From: Sphingobacterium sp. LZ7M1
GTDB taxonomy: Bacteria; Bacteroidota; Bacteroidia; Sphingobacteriales; Sphingobacteriaceae
Assembly: GCF_024296865.1 (NCBI RefSeq)
Contig: NZ_CP101134.1
Location: 3,906,001 to 3,970,000, forward strand
DNA: 64,000 bases
Reading direction: 5' to 3'
Part shown: piece after piece, positions 46,691 to 56,766 of the stretch
Layout of the letters: every line of letters starts with the position of its first letter
How positions within the stretch are numbered: position 1 is the first letter of the stretch
Made by a program: the position numbers and the translations under genes
Notes under the pieces: model-generated
What the model was told of the DNA's origin: nothing
Database searches by the model: none
The model's input: only the letters and a program-made list of their open reading frames with translations

Positions 46691-47257
46691 ATGAGTAAAA
46701 AAGAAATTGTAAGATGCGGCTGGTGTGGCACGGATGAATTGTACCAAGAATACCATGACAAAGAGTGGGGAAAACCAGTAAAAGACGACAAAGTATTGTT
46801 TGAATTCCTGATCTTAGAGTCTGCACAGGCTGGTCTTAGCTGGATTACGATCCTGAGAAAAAGAGAAGGTTACAAAAAGGCTTTCTCCAATTTTGATTAC
46901 AAGAAGATAGCGAAATATACAGAGGAAGATGTGGAAAGGCTATTGCAGGATCCCGGCATTATCAGAAACCGCTTGAAAATAAACAGTACGATCCATAACG
47001 CAAAAGCTTTTATGGATATCCAAAAGGAATTTGGGAGCTTTTACAACTATCTCTATAGCTTTCTTCCAGACCAGAAACCTATCATCAACAAGCTGGAATC
47101 ATTAAAGGATTCTGTCGCAACGACGGAGCTTTCAGACCGCATCGCTAAAGACCTTAAGAAACGAGGCATAAAGTTCTTTGGGTCCACCACCTGTTACGCC
47201 TATATGCAGGCCGTTGGCATGGTGAATGATCACCTAACCACATGCAGCTTTAGATAG
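46691..47257 (+). CDS. tag: DNA-3-methyladenine glycosylase I
   Basis: 188 residues. It removes N3-methyladenine from alkylated DNA. The zinc site residues are seen in IVRCGWCGTDELYQEYHDKE (Cys and His near the N-terminus) and MVNDHLTTCSFR (His and Cys at the C-terminus). The core has ESAQAGLSWITILRKREGYK and GIIRNRLKINSTIHNAKAF. Typical length. It overlaps the convergent hpt gene by 8 nt at their ends. Confidence 0.96.
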   Translation: MSKKEIVRCGWCGTDELYQEYHDKEWGKPVKDDKVLFEFLILESAQAGLSWITILRKREGYKKAFSNFDYKKIAKYTEEDVERLLQDPGIIRNRLKINSTIHNAKAFMDIQKEFGSFYNYLYSFLPDQKPIINKLESLKDSVATTELSDRIAKDLKKRGIKFFGSTTCYAYMQAVGMVNDHLTTCSFR

Positions 47258-47801
47258 CGCCGGTACGGGGGATATTTTTATAGATATTTTGAAGGTTACG
47301 GCATTGCCCGTTATAGTCCAATCCGTAGCCTACAACAAATTCTTTCTCGATTTCAAAGCCCACATACATGATATTGTCGAAGGAGTACAATAGGCAATCG
47401 GGCTTTAACAGCAAGGTCGCAACGGATATGCTGGCCACCCCTAATCGCTCCAATGCTTCAATGGTATGGACCAGAGAACGGCCCGAATCCACCACGTCCT
47501 CCACGATTACGATATGCCTGCCTTCTAGAGACATGCCCACTCCTATCAGCTCATGTATTTCGCCTTGATCGGTCCCAGCATAGGATGCCAGCTTCACGAA
47601 AGACATTTCACAGGGAATATGCACCTGTTTCATCAGGTCTGCCATAAACATGAAGCAGCCATTCAATACGCCGACAAATACAGGATGTTGGTCTTCATAC
47701 CTCAGGTTGATATCAATTCCAATCAGGCGGATCCTTTTCTGGATTTGCTCATAATCAATCATGAGCTCAAATTCCAAATCGTCGATAAAAATATTCTTCA
47801 T
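47250..47801 (-). CDS. hpt: Hypoxanthine phosphoribosyltransferase
   Basis: 183 residues. It salvages hypoxanthine (and guanine) with PRPP. The PRPP loop is HIVIVEDVVDSGRSLVHTIE. HPVFVGVLNGCFMFMADLMK and FVKLASYAG are the other conserved parts, and FVVGYGLDYNGQCRNLQNIY contributes to the purine site. It starts 2 nt after the stop of the GT51 gene and is probably in one operon with it. Start MKNIFIDDLEF. Confidence 0.95.
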   Translation of the reverse strand: MKNIFIDDLEFELMIDYEQIQKRIRLIGIDINLRYEDQHPVFVGVLNGCFMFMADLMKQVHIPCEMSFVKLASYAGTDQGEIHELIGVGMSLEGRHIVIVEDVVDSGRSLVHTIEALERLGVASISVATLLLKPDCLLYSFDNIMYVGFEIEKEFVVGYGLDYNGQCRNLQNIYKNIPRTGAI

Positions 47802-47803
47802 GA

Positions 47804-49882
47804 TTAATCGTTTTGTTCTGAACTGCCTTTACCAAAAAGTTTCTCCAATAAGGATTTGCGGATCTGCTCTTCCCTATCGATTTCATCTACCATATCCTTG
47901 ATATCATCATGGTTCATCATGGAATCTGGCACTCCCTTAGGCCTTGGCGGACGTAGGTTAGGCTGTAGTTCCACTTGATAGAATCCATAATTTCCAGGAA
48001 CGTTCTCCCCTTCCAACTGGTTCATTTTATTCATGATATAGCCATAGGTATTGAAATGCTTCATCACCCAAGGTTTCAAGTGGCCAGTATAATCGAAGGA
48101 AGAAAGACCTGTTTTCGGTCTAGGAATAATGCTAGACAGGTACAAGCTCTCCCCGATGGTCAGTTCTGAAGGCTTCTTGCCAAAATAATATTTTGAAGCT
48201 TCTGCGATGCCATATACGTTTTTACCCCATTCGATGATATTCAGGTATATTTCCAATAAGCGGTCTTTGCTGACCTGCTTGGATTGCTCCATGAGCCAGA
48301 CCAGCAGGATTTCTTCAAACTTCCGCATCATGGTCTTGTTCCGGTTCAGGTACAGGTTCTTGATCAGCTGCATGGAGATTGTACTGGCTCCACGTTTAAA
48401 TTTTCTCTCCTTGATGTTGGTCACGATGGAAAGCTGGAAAGCCTCCAGTTCAAAACCATTATGTTTATAGAAAAACGGATCCTCCGTATTCAACACTGTT
48501 TTCTTCAAGATCGGAGCAATCTGATCCAAAGGAGTGAAATTAGGATTGGAAACATCCAATTTTATATCCCTCATCTTAAGGGTATCCTCATAGGCCTCAT
48601 AGACAAATGGACCATTTAGGGCAGCAATATCAGCTTTCCCCCATTTCTTGACCTTTAGGTTTTTATCATCGATCTTGGAGGCAAACTTCAGCTCATCCGG
48701 ATTGTCAAGATCCACATTGAAATCCATGTCATATTGTATGTCACCTTCCACTTGAATACCATCTAGGTTCTCAAACAATCCCGCTGGAAGTGCATCAAAG
48801 AAATTTTGGGCCTTGAACATACCGGTATGCACGGCCATCTCCAATATCTTCTTCGGATTACGCGTAAACTTCAGTTTTGGCTGAAAGGAAAAATCCTTCA
48901 CCTCCACTTTGGTACCTTGGACCAATTCGATCGTATTTTCAGAGACAAGGAATCCCCCATCTGCAGAACCTCCCGGCAAAACAATGGTTTCTTCGGATAG
49001 TCGATGGTGGTTCACCCTTAAATTCTTGGCACTGACCCCACCTAGCATCTCCAAACTTTCCTTACCCTTTCGAGCCACATTATCCAGATGGAAACTCAGT
49101 TCATCAAAGCTCACATTCAAGCCAAAACGTCTCCCAATAAAGGGTATCTGTGCATCTTTATTATCCGATGATATGGTTACATTGGCCGTCTGACGGCTTG
49201 AATTGATATTTCCTTTAAAATTCCATTTTGCTTCCTGTTCATTGAGGAACACATCGATATCATAGTCACCATCGTCTATCTTCCCTTCAGGAACCTTCAC
49301 CACCTGGGTAGAAGAAGAATCTTGAAAGGAAAGACTTACATTTTCTAAATTTAAATTATTCGGAACGGCCTGAAAAGCTCTCTTCAAAAGATTATCAATG
49401 GTTTCGGCCAGGGTCTTGGTTTCGGTCACCTCTTTTATACTGTCTACCTCAGACTTCTTGCGGAACAGGAAATCATAATTGGCAGTACTATCATGCTTGA
49501 CCAAGGTGATATCCGCGTTTTTAAGGTCTAATTCATCCAGCTGTACCGTTCCTGAAAGTAGGGGGAATAATTTAACAGACACCTTGAACTCATCGATTGC
49601 GGCCAGTTGTTCTGCACTATCTGGAATCAGCTTTACCTGTTGAAAATCTACGGTGGTCAGACCTGCAAATTCATACTTTTGGACTTCAAAATTCAATGCA
49701 TAATCATCCTTCAATTTCTTCTGCACCTTGGCTACAGCCTTGTTCAGCATATCCCCACGCACAGACATCGCCCATATAAAACCTATTAACAACACGGCTA
49801 AAATGCTTGCTGCAGTTATAATGAACCATCTCTTCTTAACGAAACTGAAATCGGGAATCTTGATATTTTTTACGTCTAACAT
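47804..49882 (-). CDS. Biosynthetic transglycosylase (GT51) with long AsmA-like N-terminal region
   Basis: 692 residues. A membrane anchor at about 17-38 (FIITAASILAVLLIGFIWAM) is followed by about 400 residues of repeated beta-rich sequence such as VQLDELDLKNADITLVKHDS, which resembles AsmA/DUF748-type proteins. The GT51 domain starts near 450: VLNTEDPFFYKHNGFELEAF holds the catalytic Glu, then GASTISMQLIKNLYLNRNKT and EIYLNIIEWGKNVYGIAEAS. There is no transpeptidase domain. It probably polymerises glycan strands, with the extra domain acting at the envelope. hpt follows by 2 nt. Confidence 0.85.
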   Translation of the reverse strand: MLDVKNIKIPDFSFVKKRWFIITAASILAVLLIGFIWAMSVRGDMLNKAVAKVQKKLKDDYALNFEVQKYEFAGLTTVDFQQVKLIPDSAEQLAAIDEFKVSVKLFPLLSGTVQLDELDLKNADITLVKHDSTANYDFLFRKKSEVDSIKEVTETKTLAETIDNLLKRAFQAVPNNLNLENVSLSFQDSSSTQVVKVPEGKIDDGDYDIDVFLNEQEAKWNFKGNINSSRQTANVTISSDNKDAQIPFIGRRFGLNVSFDELSFHLDNVARKGKESLEMLGGVSAKNLRVNHHRLSEETIVLPGGSADGGFLVSENTIELVQGTKVEVKDFSFQPKLKFTRNPKKILEMAVHTGMFKAQNFFDALPAGLFENLDGIQVEGDIQYDMDFNVDLDNPDELKFASKIDDKNLKVKKWGKADIAALNGPFVYEAYEDTLKMRDIKLDVSNPNFTPLDQIAPILKKTVLNTEDPFFYKHNGFELEAFQLSIVTNIKERKFKRGASTISMQLIKNLYLNRNKTMMRKFEEILLVWLMEQSKQVSKDRLLEIYLNIIEWGKNVYGIAEASKYYFGKKPSELTIGESLYLSSIIPRPKTGLSSFDYTGHLKPWVMKHFNTYGYIMNKMNQLEGENVPGNYGFYQVELQPNLRPPRPKGVPDSMMNHDDIKDMVDEIDREEQIRKSLLEKLFGKGSSEQND

Positions 49883-49995
49883 ATATTAATGTGAAAACCG
49901 AAGATTATGGTAAAAATATGCAAAAATCATTAAAAACATCATTATGACAAGATATTGAGCTTCTTTCTTTAGCTTTGTTAAATTAATTTAAATCC

Positions 49996-51057
49996 ATGAT
50001 TACTAAAGAACAGATTTTACATGCTTTAGGTCATGTGGAAGAACCAGATCTAAAAAAGGACTTGGTAACCCTCAACATGATCGAAAACATTGAAATATTA
50101 CCGAATAAAATAAAATTTGATGTGGTACTCACCACACCTGCTTGTCCACTAAAGGGACATATTGAACATGCCTGCCGAAACGCCATTGCCTTATTTGTTT
50201 CCAAGGAAGTAGAAGTTGAAATCAACATGACGGCGAGGGTTCGCGCTGTTGATACCGCTCAATTGAAAAACATCAAGAACATTATCTTGGTTTCCTCTGG
50301 AAAGGGTGGCGTAGGAAAATCTACCGTCGCAGCAAACTTGGCCTTGGCCCTAGCAAATACCGGTGCAAAAACCGGATTATTGGATGCCGATATCTATGGC
50401 CCTTCGGTACCATTGATGTTTGGTGTGGAAGGTGCAAAACCGCAGTCCTCTCAAGGTCCAGATGGTAAAAACAGAATCGTTCCTATCGAAAGGTATGGGT
50501 TAAAGCTTCTGTCCATTGGATTCTTTACTGACCCGAACCAACCAATTCCATGGAGAGGTCCGATGGCAACTTCAGCAATCAAACAATTGTTTGGCGACAC
50601 GGATTGGGGAGAACTGGATTACCTGATCGTGGACATGCCTCCAGGTACTGGAGACATCCATATCACTACGGCACAAAGTTATCCTATTGCAGGAGCGGTG
50701 ATTGTAACAACACCTCAGCAAGTAGCCTTGGCTGATGCGATCAAAGGGATGGCCATGTACCAGATGGAAGGCGTAAAAGTGCCTATCATCGGTGTTATTG
50801 AAAACATGTCCTACTTTACACCTGCGGAACTTCCGGACAACAAATACTATATTTTTGGAAAAGACGGTGGCAAGCGACTAGCAGCAGACAACCAAGTCTC
50901 GTTTTTAGGGGAGATTCCATTGGTCAAATCTGTGGCCGATGCTGGAGATAATGGCTTCCCAATTGCCTTAGATCAGGATGAACCTGTGGCAAAGGCATTT
51001 GCAGACATGGCAGGACGTGTTGCACAGGAACTAAGTATCCTAGCTGCCCAAGCATAA
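49996..51057 (+). CDS. Mrp/NBP35-family iron-sulfur carrier ATPase
   Basis: 353 residues. An N-terminal MIP18/DUF59 domain (about 1-85, VLTTPACPLKGHIEHACR) precedes the P-loop ATPase with a deviant Walker A (LVSSGKGGVGKSTVAANLAL, about 96). LIVDMPPGTGDIHITTAQ is Walker B. The Mrp family delivers Fe-S clusters; the usual CxxC near the C-terminus is not obvious here. A -7-like TAGCTTTG is at 49970-49977. Confidence 0.92.
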   Translation: MITKEQILHALGHVEEPDLKKDLVTLNMIENIEILPNKIKFDVVLTTPACPLKGHIEHACRNAIALFVSKEVEVEINMTARVRAVDTAQLKNIKNIILVSSGKGGVGKSTVAANLALALANTGAKTGLLDADIYGPSVPLMFGVEGAKPQSSQGPDGKNRIVPIERYGLKLLSIGFFTDPNQPIPWRGPMATSAIKQLFGDTDWGELDYLIVDMPPGTGDIHITTAQSYPIAGAVIVTTPQQVALADAIKGMAMYQMEGVKVPIIGVIENMSYFTPAELPDNKYYIFGKDGGKRLAADNQVSFLGEIPLVKSVADAGDNGFPIALDQDEPVAKAFADMAGRVAQELSILAAQA

Positions 51058-51076
51058 GGATAAATCATTGAAATTT

Positions 51077-51111
51077 GAAAGGGGCAACATCTGTTGCCCC
51101 TTTCTCTTTTT
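51077..51111 (+). terminator. Terminator of the Mrp gene
   Basis: A GAAAGGGGCAACA / TGTTGCCCCTTTC stem followed by TCTTTTT, 20 nt after the stop. Confidence 0.9.
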
Positions 51112-51135
51112 AATCTATGTTTGGTAAAGAATACA

Positions 51136-51642
51136 TTATTTTGTCAACCAAACCTGCGCTTGAACAGGGATAATTTCCTGGTCATTGTCCAGTTTCAACA
51201 GGAACATAAAAGCAATCTGTAATTGAGTAGCCGTAGCATTTGTCTCAAATCTTTCAACTAATGTTCTATTGGCTGCGCTACTGGCCTTAAAAGCAGCAAT
51301 GGATGTATTGAAGACCGCCCTATTTCCATTTCCCGGAATGGGAGCAGCAATATAGGTTCCCGCTCTCACCCCTCCAGCATTAACCGCTGTCGTTCCACCC
51401 AGCACCTTAGAAATTTCCTTAATTGTCCTGCCAGACCCTGATGGAATGGTCAACGTAAAACTGATCTCATTCTTGCTAAGCGGCTGCGTGATGTAAGGGT
51501 TAAACCCATAGGTTGTGGCACCTTCATAGGTAACCGGAATATCAGGTCTATTATCTTTATATAGGTCTGTATACTCTTTTTTGCAAGCTGAAAACAGCGT
51601 GACAAAAAGAGCAATTATGATAGTATTGATTATATTTTTCAT
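51136..51642 (-). CDS. Small surface lipoprotein of the SusCD locus
   Basis: 168 residues. A lipoprotein signal ends at VTLFSAC (Cys about 20) with KKEYTDLYKDNRPDIPVTYE after it. The mature part is beta-rich (NEISFTLTIPSGSGRTIKEI, TQLQIAFMFLLKLDNDQEII) with no recognised family. It follows the SusD-like gene by 10 nt, the usual place of an accessory glycan- or ligand-binding lipoprotein. The ligand is unknown. Confidence 0.75.
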   Translation of the reverse strand: MKNIINTIIIALFVTLFSACKKEYTDLYKDNRPDIPVTYEGATTYGFNPYITQPLSKNEISFTLTIPSGSGRTIKEISKVLGGTTAVNAGGVRAGTYIAAPIPGNGNRAVFNTSIAAFKASSAANRTLVERFETNATATQLQIAFMFLLKLDNDQEIIPVQAQVWLTK

Positions 51643-51652
51643 CGATTATAGT

Positions 51653-53128
51653 TTAATTAGCGTCCCACCATACTTTTACATTCGAATTTGGCACATCACT
51701 TCCCTGTGGAAAGTTCGGATTACGTTGCTGTTCTGCAAATATATAAACTGCGCGCACCGGTCTGGTTCCATCAATACCTGCTGCATTTTGATGTTCTGCC
51801 AAGACAGGATAACCGGTCCTTCTCCAATCGTTCCATTGCTCCAATCCGTTCGAGAAAAGGGAAATATACTTTTGGGTAATGATTTTCTCGATCTTTTGGG
51901 CATCCGTGCCAGTTAAGGTCACTTCAGCTGCATTATCAGCAAAATACTTGTCGATTACAGCGGCTGTTACCCCAGCATCTGACATCGATGCACGAATCCC
52001 TTGTTGGTACATAGCTTGAGCATCCCCAGCAATCCCATGGCGAACAATAGCTTCTGCGATGATAAAGGAAGTCTGTGCATAGGTGATCAAACGGGTTGGT
52101 CCCTCACCACTTTGCCCAGTTACATAGACATTATATTTAGACCTGTCATTGAATGGAGGTGCTGTACCCGCAAAACCATTATCTAGGGTCACATATTCAC
52201 CGGTAGGTTTGGTCACAAACCTTTCAAGACGTGGATCCTTCTTATCGGTCAATAGGGTCACGAAACGGGTACTGATCAACAGGTCATTTTGGAATAGGGA
52301 GTTATGGGTCAACGTCCAAATGGGAGCCTGACTTCCAACCTGTCCACCAAAGTTTACCGCTAGGTTTGTCGAATTACTATTGATATAGTAATTCTTGCTG
52401 ATGATCTCCTGCAGGATTGCCTTAGATTGTGCCGGCTCTACAGCACTGATCTGCATGGCTAATTTCAACAACAAGGAGTTTCCTGCACGCTTCCAGCTTT
52501 CCATATTTCCGCCATACACGATATCATCCACTCGAGGACTTAATGGGCTCTCCTTTTCTAGGTCTGCAAGACCGGAGCGAACCAAGTCAAATAGGTTTCC
52601 TAGGGAACCTTCAACATTGCCCAAATAGATATCCTTTTGTGGGGTTAACACCGGTGTGGTTTTACCCTGATCACCAATCAAAGCCTCATAATAGGGTACA
52701 TCGCCCCAGACATCGGTGGTCATGGCAAAAGTAAGGGCCAACATGATCTTGGCAACACCTGAATAGGCAGGGCCATTATCTTGATTAGCCACATCGATCA
52801 GTTTACGATAGTTGACCATGGCGCCACCATACAGTTCATAAGACCATTGGTTACCAAAATCATCGCCGCTCGTAATATAGCGATCCCAACCAGCAGGGCT
52901 TCCAGAAGCTCCAGCAGTAACACTCATGATCGTAGAAGCAAACCTGTTCAATTCATTGGAATTGGCAAATGCAGTACCTGCAAGCGCCGTCGGCAGCAAA
53001 GTCGCTGCAGGCACTTTCAATGGGTTATTTGGTGTATCATTGACATCAAGGAAATTGCTACAGCCGACTAAGGAAAGCGACAGAACAAAAACCGATATTT
53101 TCCGTATATTATTTTTTATGATTTTCAT
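51653..53128 (-). CDS. SusD/RagB-family lipoprotein (SusD-like_2)
   Basis: 491 residues. A lipoprotein signal ends at LSLVGC (Cys23), then SNFLDVNDTPNNPLKVPAAT. MTTDVWGDVPYYEALIGDQG, SWKRAGNSLLLKLAMQISAV and the C-terminal EQWNDWRRTGYPVLAEHQNA fit the SusD-like_2 (PF12771) group. It binds substrate at the surface and lids the SusC channel encoded 10 nt upstream. The group is not limited to glycans, so the substrate is open. Confidence 0.93.
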   Translation of the reverse strand: MKIIKNNIRKISVFVLSLSLVGCSNFLDVNDTPNNPLKVPAATLLPTALAGTAFANSNELNRFASTIMSVTAGASGSPAGWDRYITSGDDFGNQWSYELYGGAMVNYRKLIDVANQDNGPAYSGVAKIMLALTFAMTTDVWGDVPYYEALIGDQGKTTPVLTPQKDIYLGNVEGSLGNLFDLVRSGLADLEKESPLSPRVDDIVYGGNMESWKRAGNSLLLKLAMQISAVEPAQSKAILQEIISKNYYINSNSTNLAVNFGGQVGSQAPIWTLTHNSLFQNDLLISTRFVTLLTDKKDPRLERFVTKPTGEYVTLDNGFAGTAPPFNDRSKYNVYVTGQSGEGPTRLITYAQTSFIIAEAIVRHGIAGDAQAMYQQGIRASMSDAGVTAAVIDKYFADNAAEVTLTGTDAQKIEKIITQKYISLFSNGLEQWNDWRRTGYPVLAEHQNAAGIDGTRPVRAVYIFAEQQRNPNFPQGSDVPNSNVKVWWDAN

Positions 53129-53138
53129 TGTTCAATTT

Positions 53139-56100
53139 TTAGAAGGTAACTCTTAGATTAAATCCATAATTTCTGGCGGTTGGCGCACCGTTCAGGTCCA
53201 TACCTTGAACATTACCGGCACCTTGTGTATTCATCTCAGGATCACCAGGGAAACCCGGTGCAAACATCCAAAGATTTCTACCGCTTACCCCTACGGATAT
53301 CTGTCCAAATGGTGTTTTCTGCAATAAGGAGTTTGGCAAGGTATAATTCAAGGAAACCTCTCGTAAACGGTAAGAGGTGGCATCAAACACCGCGGCCTCT
53401 GAACCAATACCGCCTAGGCCCTGCCAATAGGCTTGTGAAGATATCTGGATATCATTTGGTCTATATCCCGTCACGTTTCCATCTGCATCCTTGATTTCGA
53501 TAACGCCTGGAAGGATCCTTGGCTTATCCCTGTCTACGGCTGTAATATCTACCATACCACCGCTGCGCATATCCACTTGCGAGAAAGAGAAAATCTGACC
53601 ACCCTTTTGGATATCAAAAAGGGCCATTAAGCTTAAGCCTTTATAATTGATGGTGTTAGTAAATCCTAAGGTGTAATCCTTTTGCGGACTGGCGATTACT
53701 CTATTTCCTATTGCAGGCGCAAATCCACCGGTTACAGGATTGATCAGGAACTGACCCGCATCGTTACGGGCATGCTGCGCACCAACGATGACACCATAAG
53801 GATACCCTTCAGCAATGGATGGTGCAATACCGATAAAACTATTGATACCCGGAATTACCGTACTGGTGACTTCATCACCGCCGACTGGCTCCTTGCCAAA
53901 AATGGCTACGACATTATTTCTGATCTTGGTAAAATTGAAGTTGATATGCCAGCTAAAATTGTCTTTTCGAACTGGGTATCCCCCTAGCAAAACCTCAATA
54001 CCCCTATTTGTCATTTCACCGATATTCGAGGTAAAGGAATTGTATCCCGATGAATTTGACACCGCTACATCAAAAATTTGGCTCGCACTTCTGGTACTGA
54101 AATAAGTAAAATCCAAGTCTATTCTATTATTGAACAAGCCCAATTGAGTTCCCACTTCATAGGAAGTCACGAATTCAGGCTTTAATTCAGGGTTCCCTAT
54201 TGTACTTCCAATCTGAAACCCTGTAATACTGCTACCCCCAACAGATAATGGGAAAGTGATATTGGCTGTATTGTTACCATATCCTGCTGGACCATAAACG
54301 GAACTCAACAGATAAGGATCGGCATCACGGCCTACCCTTGCCACATTACCCCTGATTTTCCAATAGGATAAGATTTCTCCTCGTAAATTTTCAAAGGCGG
54401 TTGTAGGGACAAAGCTCAAAGAGGCAGATGGATAAAAATAGGTGTTGTTCTTTTCAGGAAGCGTCGAAGATTGATCCGCCCTTCCGGTCAATTCCAAGAA
54501 TAGGTAATCATTATATCCTAAGCTCAACTGACCATAATAACCGATCAATCTGCGCAAGGTTTTTCCTGCATAAGACGAAGTAAATACAGAGGCATTGCTC
54601 ACATTGTCAAACATTGGAATAGCCAATGAACTACCGATTACCCCTGAATATCGATAAGAACGACTATTGATGTTTTGACCTAAAAGCAGGTTTGCATCCA
54701 GGCCTTCCATAAAAATATCATCTTTTTTGGCCGTGATCATCAAATCTCCATTTAGTTCACTTCTGAACCTCGTGTCTTCATCGATGGTACCAAGTGGTGC
54801 ACGGGCAGCACCCGGCCTTTGGATCTGCGACCTCTGGTCAAAATAGGTATCAGCAGTAACCCGATAGGAAGCACTCAACCAATCTGTGAAATCATAGCCC
54901 ACAACCAAGTTACCATAGGCACGGTCTACTTCGGATTGGAAAAACTCATTCTGTATACTCCATAAAGGACTATTTTGCGTTGGCAAGAAATACTGTCTTT
55001 GACCAGCAGGGCTTAATATAGGTGTACCGTGCAGATCATAGGAAATAGGGATACGGGTAATCTGTCCAAAAGCACTACCACCATTTCCCATGGTCGCTCC
55101 GCGCTGGCTAGTTTTAGCGTAATTGATAGTACCACTGATCTTAATTCCATTTTCCAAGTTCCTGCTCCCACCGATATTGGCAGTATGTCTGTTGTACTTA
55201 CTTTCCGGAACAATACCTTTCTGAATGGTACTTGACACACCTGCAACAAAATTGGACTTCTCATCGCCCCCAGCAAGGTTCAATGAATTTTGATAAAAAG
55301 ATCCTGTTTTATAAAAATCTTTAATATTGTTTGGATACGCTCTATAGGGCACCGTTAATCCTGTACCCCCTTGGATTACCTCTTCCAGGGTTCCAAATCT
55401 TGGTCCCCATGAAAGTGTAGATTGATTATTATAGATGTTCTGTGAACCCTGTCCATACATCTCCTGAAATTTCGGGAGGTACCCCACATTTTGGAAGTTC
55501 ATCGAAGAGTTTAAGGTTACCTCGGTCTTACCGCCCAAGCCTTTACCCGATTTGGTCGTGATCATCAAGACCCCAGCCGACGCTCTTGAACCATATAGTG
55601 CAGACGCAGCAGGCCCTTTCAGGATGTTGATCGACTCGATATTGTCCGGTGGAATATCATTTAAACGATTGGATGGTTGAGAACCAAACAAGGTATTCTG
55701 GCTGTTATCGGTATCATTACTGAAAATAATCCCGTCGACAACAATCAATGGTTGGTTATTACCACCAAAGGAAGTAATACCACGGATATTGATATTGGTC
55801 GAAGAACCTGGCTGACCAGAAGCACTTCCGATCGTCACCCCTGCAACCTTACCTTGCAATGAATTCAAAACATTGGTTTCCGATCGCTGAACTAGGTCTT
55901 CCCCACCGACCTTCTGGGTTGCATAACCAATGGATTTGGCTGTTCGTTCAATACCCTGTGCGGTCACCAATACTTCTTCGATGGCTTCATCGCCCGCATT
56001 CAGCACCATGTTAATACTGGTTCGGCCGGCAACCTTCACCGTTTGGCTCTGATAACCTACATAGGAAAACCGCAATGATGCATCTGCATTGGCTGAAATG

Positions 56101-56285
56101 TTGTAGGTACCGTCACTTGAAGTCTGGGTTGCTACAGAAGTACCAACCACACTTACCGACACTCCTGCCAATGGCGTTCCATCACTCGCTGAAGTTACCC
56201 TCCCAGTAACCTCTCGATCTTGCGCATACGCTGTTCCGCACAGGCATATGAACACAAAAATAAATTTGAGTAGTCTTTGTTTCAT
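53139..56285 (-). CDS. SusC/RagA-family TonB-dependent transporter
   Basis: 1048 residues. It has a signal peptide (about 1-21, ending TAYAQ), a CarboxypepD_reg-like domain (about 22-105, GRVTSASDGTPLAGVSVSV), the TonB-box-like EEVLVTAQG, and a plug (about 110-230) with NINIRGITSFGGNNQPLIVV and the SusC signature SINILKGPAASALYGSRASA. The 22-strand barrel ends in an aromatic strand (YGFNLRVTF). There is no STN domain, so it is not itself a FecR-type signaller. It is first in the three-gene locus with SusD and a small lipoprotein. Confidence 0.96.
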   Translation of the reverse strand: MKQRLLKFIFVFICLCGTAYAQDREVTGRVTSASDGTPLAGVSVSVVGTSVATQTSSDGTYNISANADASLRFSYVGYQSQTVKVAGRTSINMVLNAGDEAIEEVLVTAQGIERTAKSIGYATQKVGGEDLVQRSETNVLNSLQGKVAGVTIGSASGQPGSSTNINIRGITSFGGNNQPLIVVDGIIFSNDTDNSQNTLFGSQPSNRLNDIPPDNIESINILKGPAASALYGSRASAGVLMITTKSGKGLGGKTEVTLNSSMNFQNVGYLPKFQEMYGQGSQNIYNNQSTLSWGPRFGTLEEVIQGGTGLTVPYRAYPNNIKDFYKTGSFYQNSLNLAGGDEKSNFVAGVSSTIQKGIVPESKYNRHTANIGGSRNLENGIKISGTINYAKTSQRGATMGNGGSAFGQITRIPISYDLHGTPILSPAGQRQYFLPTQNSPLWSIQNEFFQSEVDRAYGNLVVGYDFTDWLSASYRVTADTYFDQRSQIQRPGAARAPLGTIDEDTRFRSELNGDLMITAKKDDIFMEGLDANLLLGQNINSRSYRYSGVIGSSLAIPMFDNVSNASVFTSSYAGKTLRRLIGYYGQLSLGYNDYLFLELTGRADQSSTLPEKNNTYFYPSASLSFVPTTAFENLRGEILSYWKIRGNVARVGRDADPYLLSSVYGPAGYGNNTANITFPLSVGGSSITGFQIGSTIGNPELKPEFVTSYEVGTQLGLFNNRIDLDFTYFSTRSASQIFDVAVSNSSGYNSFTSNIGEMTNRGIEVLLGGYPVRKDNFSWHINFNFTKIRNNVVAIFGKEPVGGDEVTSTVIPGINSFIGIAPSIAEGYPYGVIVGAQHARNDAGQFLINPVTGGFAPAIGNRVIASPQKDYTLGFTNTINYKGLSLMALFDIQKGGQIFSFSQVDMRSGGMVDITAVDRDKPRILPGVIEIKDADGNVTGYRPNDIQISSQAYWQGLGGIGSEAAVFDATSYRLREVSLNYTLPNSLLQKTPFGQISVGVSGRNLWMFAPGFPGDPEMNTQGAGNVQGMDLNGAPTARNYGFNLRVTF

Positions 56286-56637
56286 AAATTAATTGTTTAG
56301 TAATAAAAGTTTATATATACTTAATATTTGTTTAAATATTAACTTGAAATTGGCTCTAAATAACTTTATTAACTATATATTCTAAATTTCGTTAATATTT
56401 TTAATATAATCAAGAATATTAGGTAGTATTTGTTAATTTTAAGGAAATTATCAGAAAAATAAACTTGAAACCTCAACCAATATCTATTGTTTAGATTAAT
56501 TTTAACCTTCAATTATTGCGCTTTAGTATAAATTCCGATAGTTATTGAGCAGAAATGGGAATAATGAAAAACAGCTAGGGTGAAAAACAAGTTTTGTATC
56601 TATTAATTTCAAGAACTGCCAAATTCAACCTAGTCTT

Positions 56638-56766
56638 ATTCGAGACACATTCGGAACTTTGGCTACATGCCTCAATCCTTACTCAGTTCCTGTTCAGAAA
56701 ATCTTCGGAAAATACTGGGGAGATTTCCGAATGATTCCCGAATATGTCTCGAATATGTCTCGAATA
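56638..56766. repeat. Fold-back element with 11-bp periodic repeats
   Basis: The left arm ATTCGAGACACATTCGGA (56638-56655) is inverted relative to the right arm 56733-56766. The right arm holds two perfect ATGTCTCGAAT 11-mers (56744-56765) after a diverged copy. CGAAT/CGGAA cores recur at 56706, 56728, 56739, 56750 and 56761, that is at multiples of 11 bp. TTCGGAAA/TTTCCGAA (56704-56731) makes an inner hairpin. Its core TCTCGAA is shared with 31094-31126. Confidence 0.65.

Noticed and set aside
46644-46826. Longer N-terminus for the DUF4271 protein
   Set aside because: It would overlap the divergent tag gene, and the ATG at 46643 begins a proper signal peptide.
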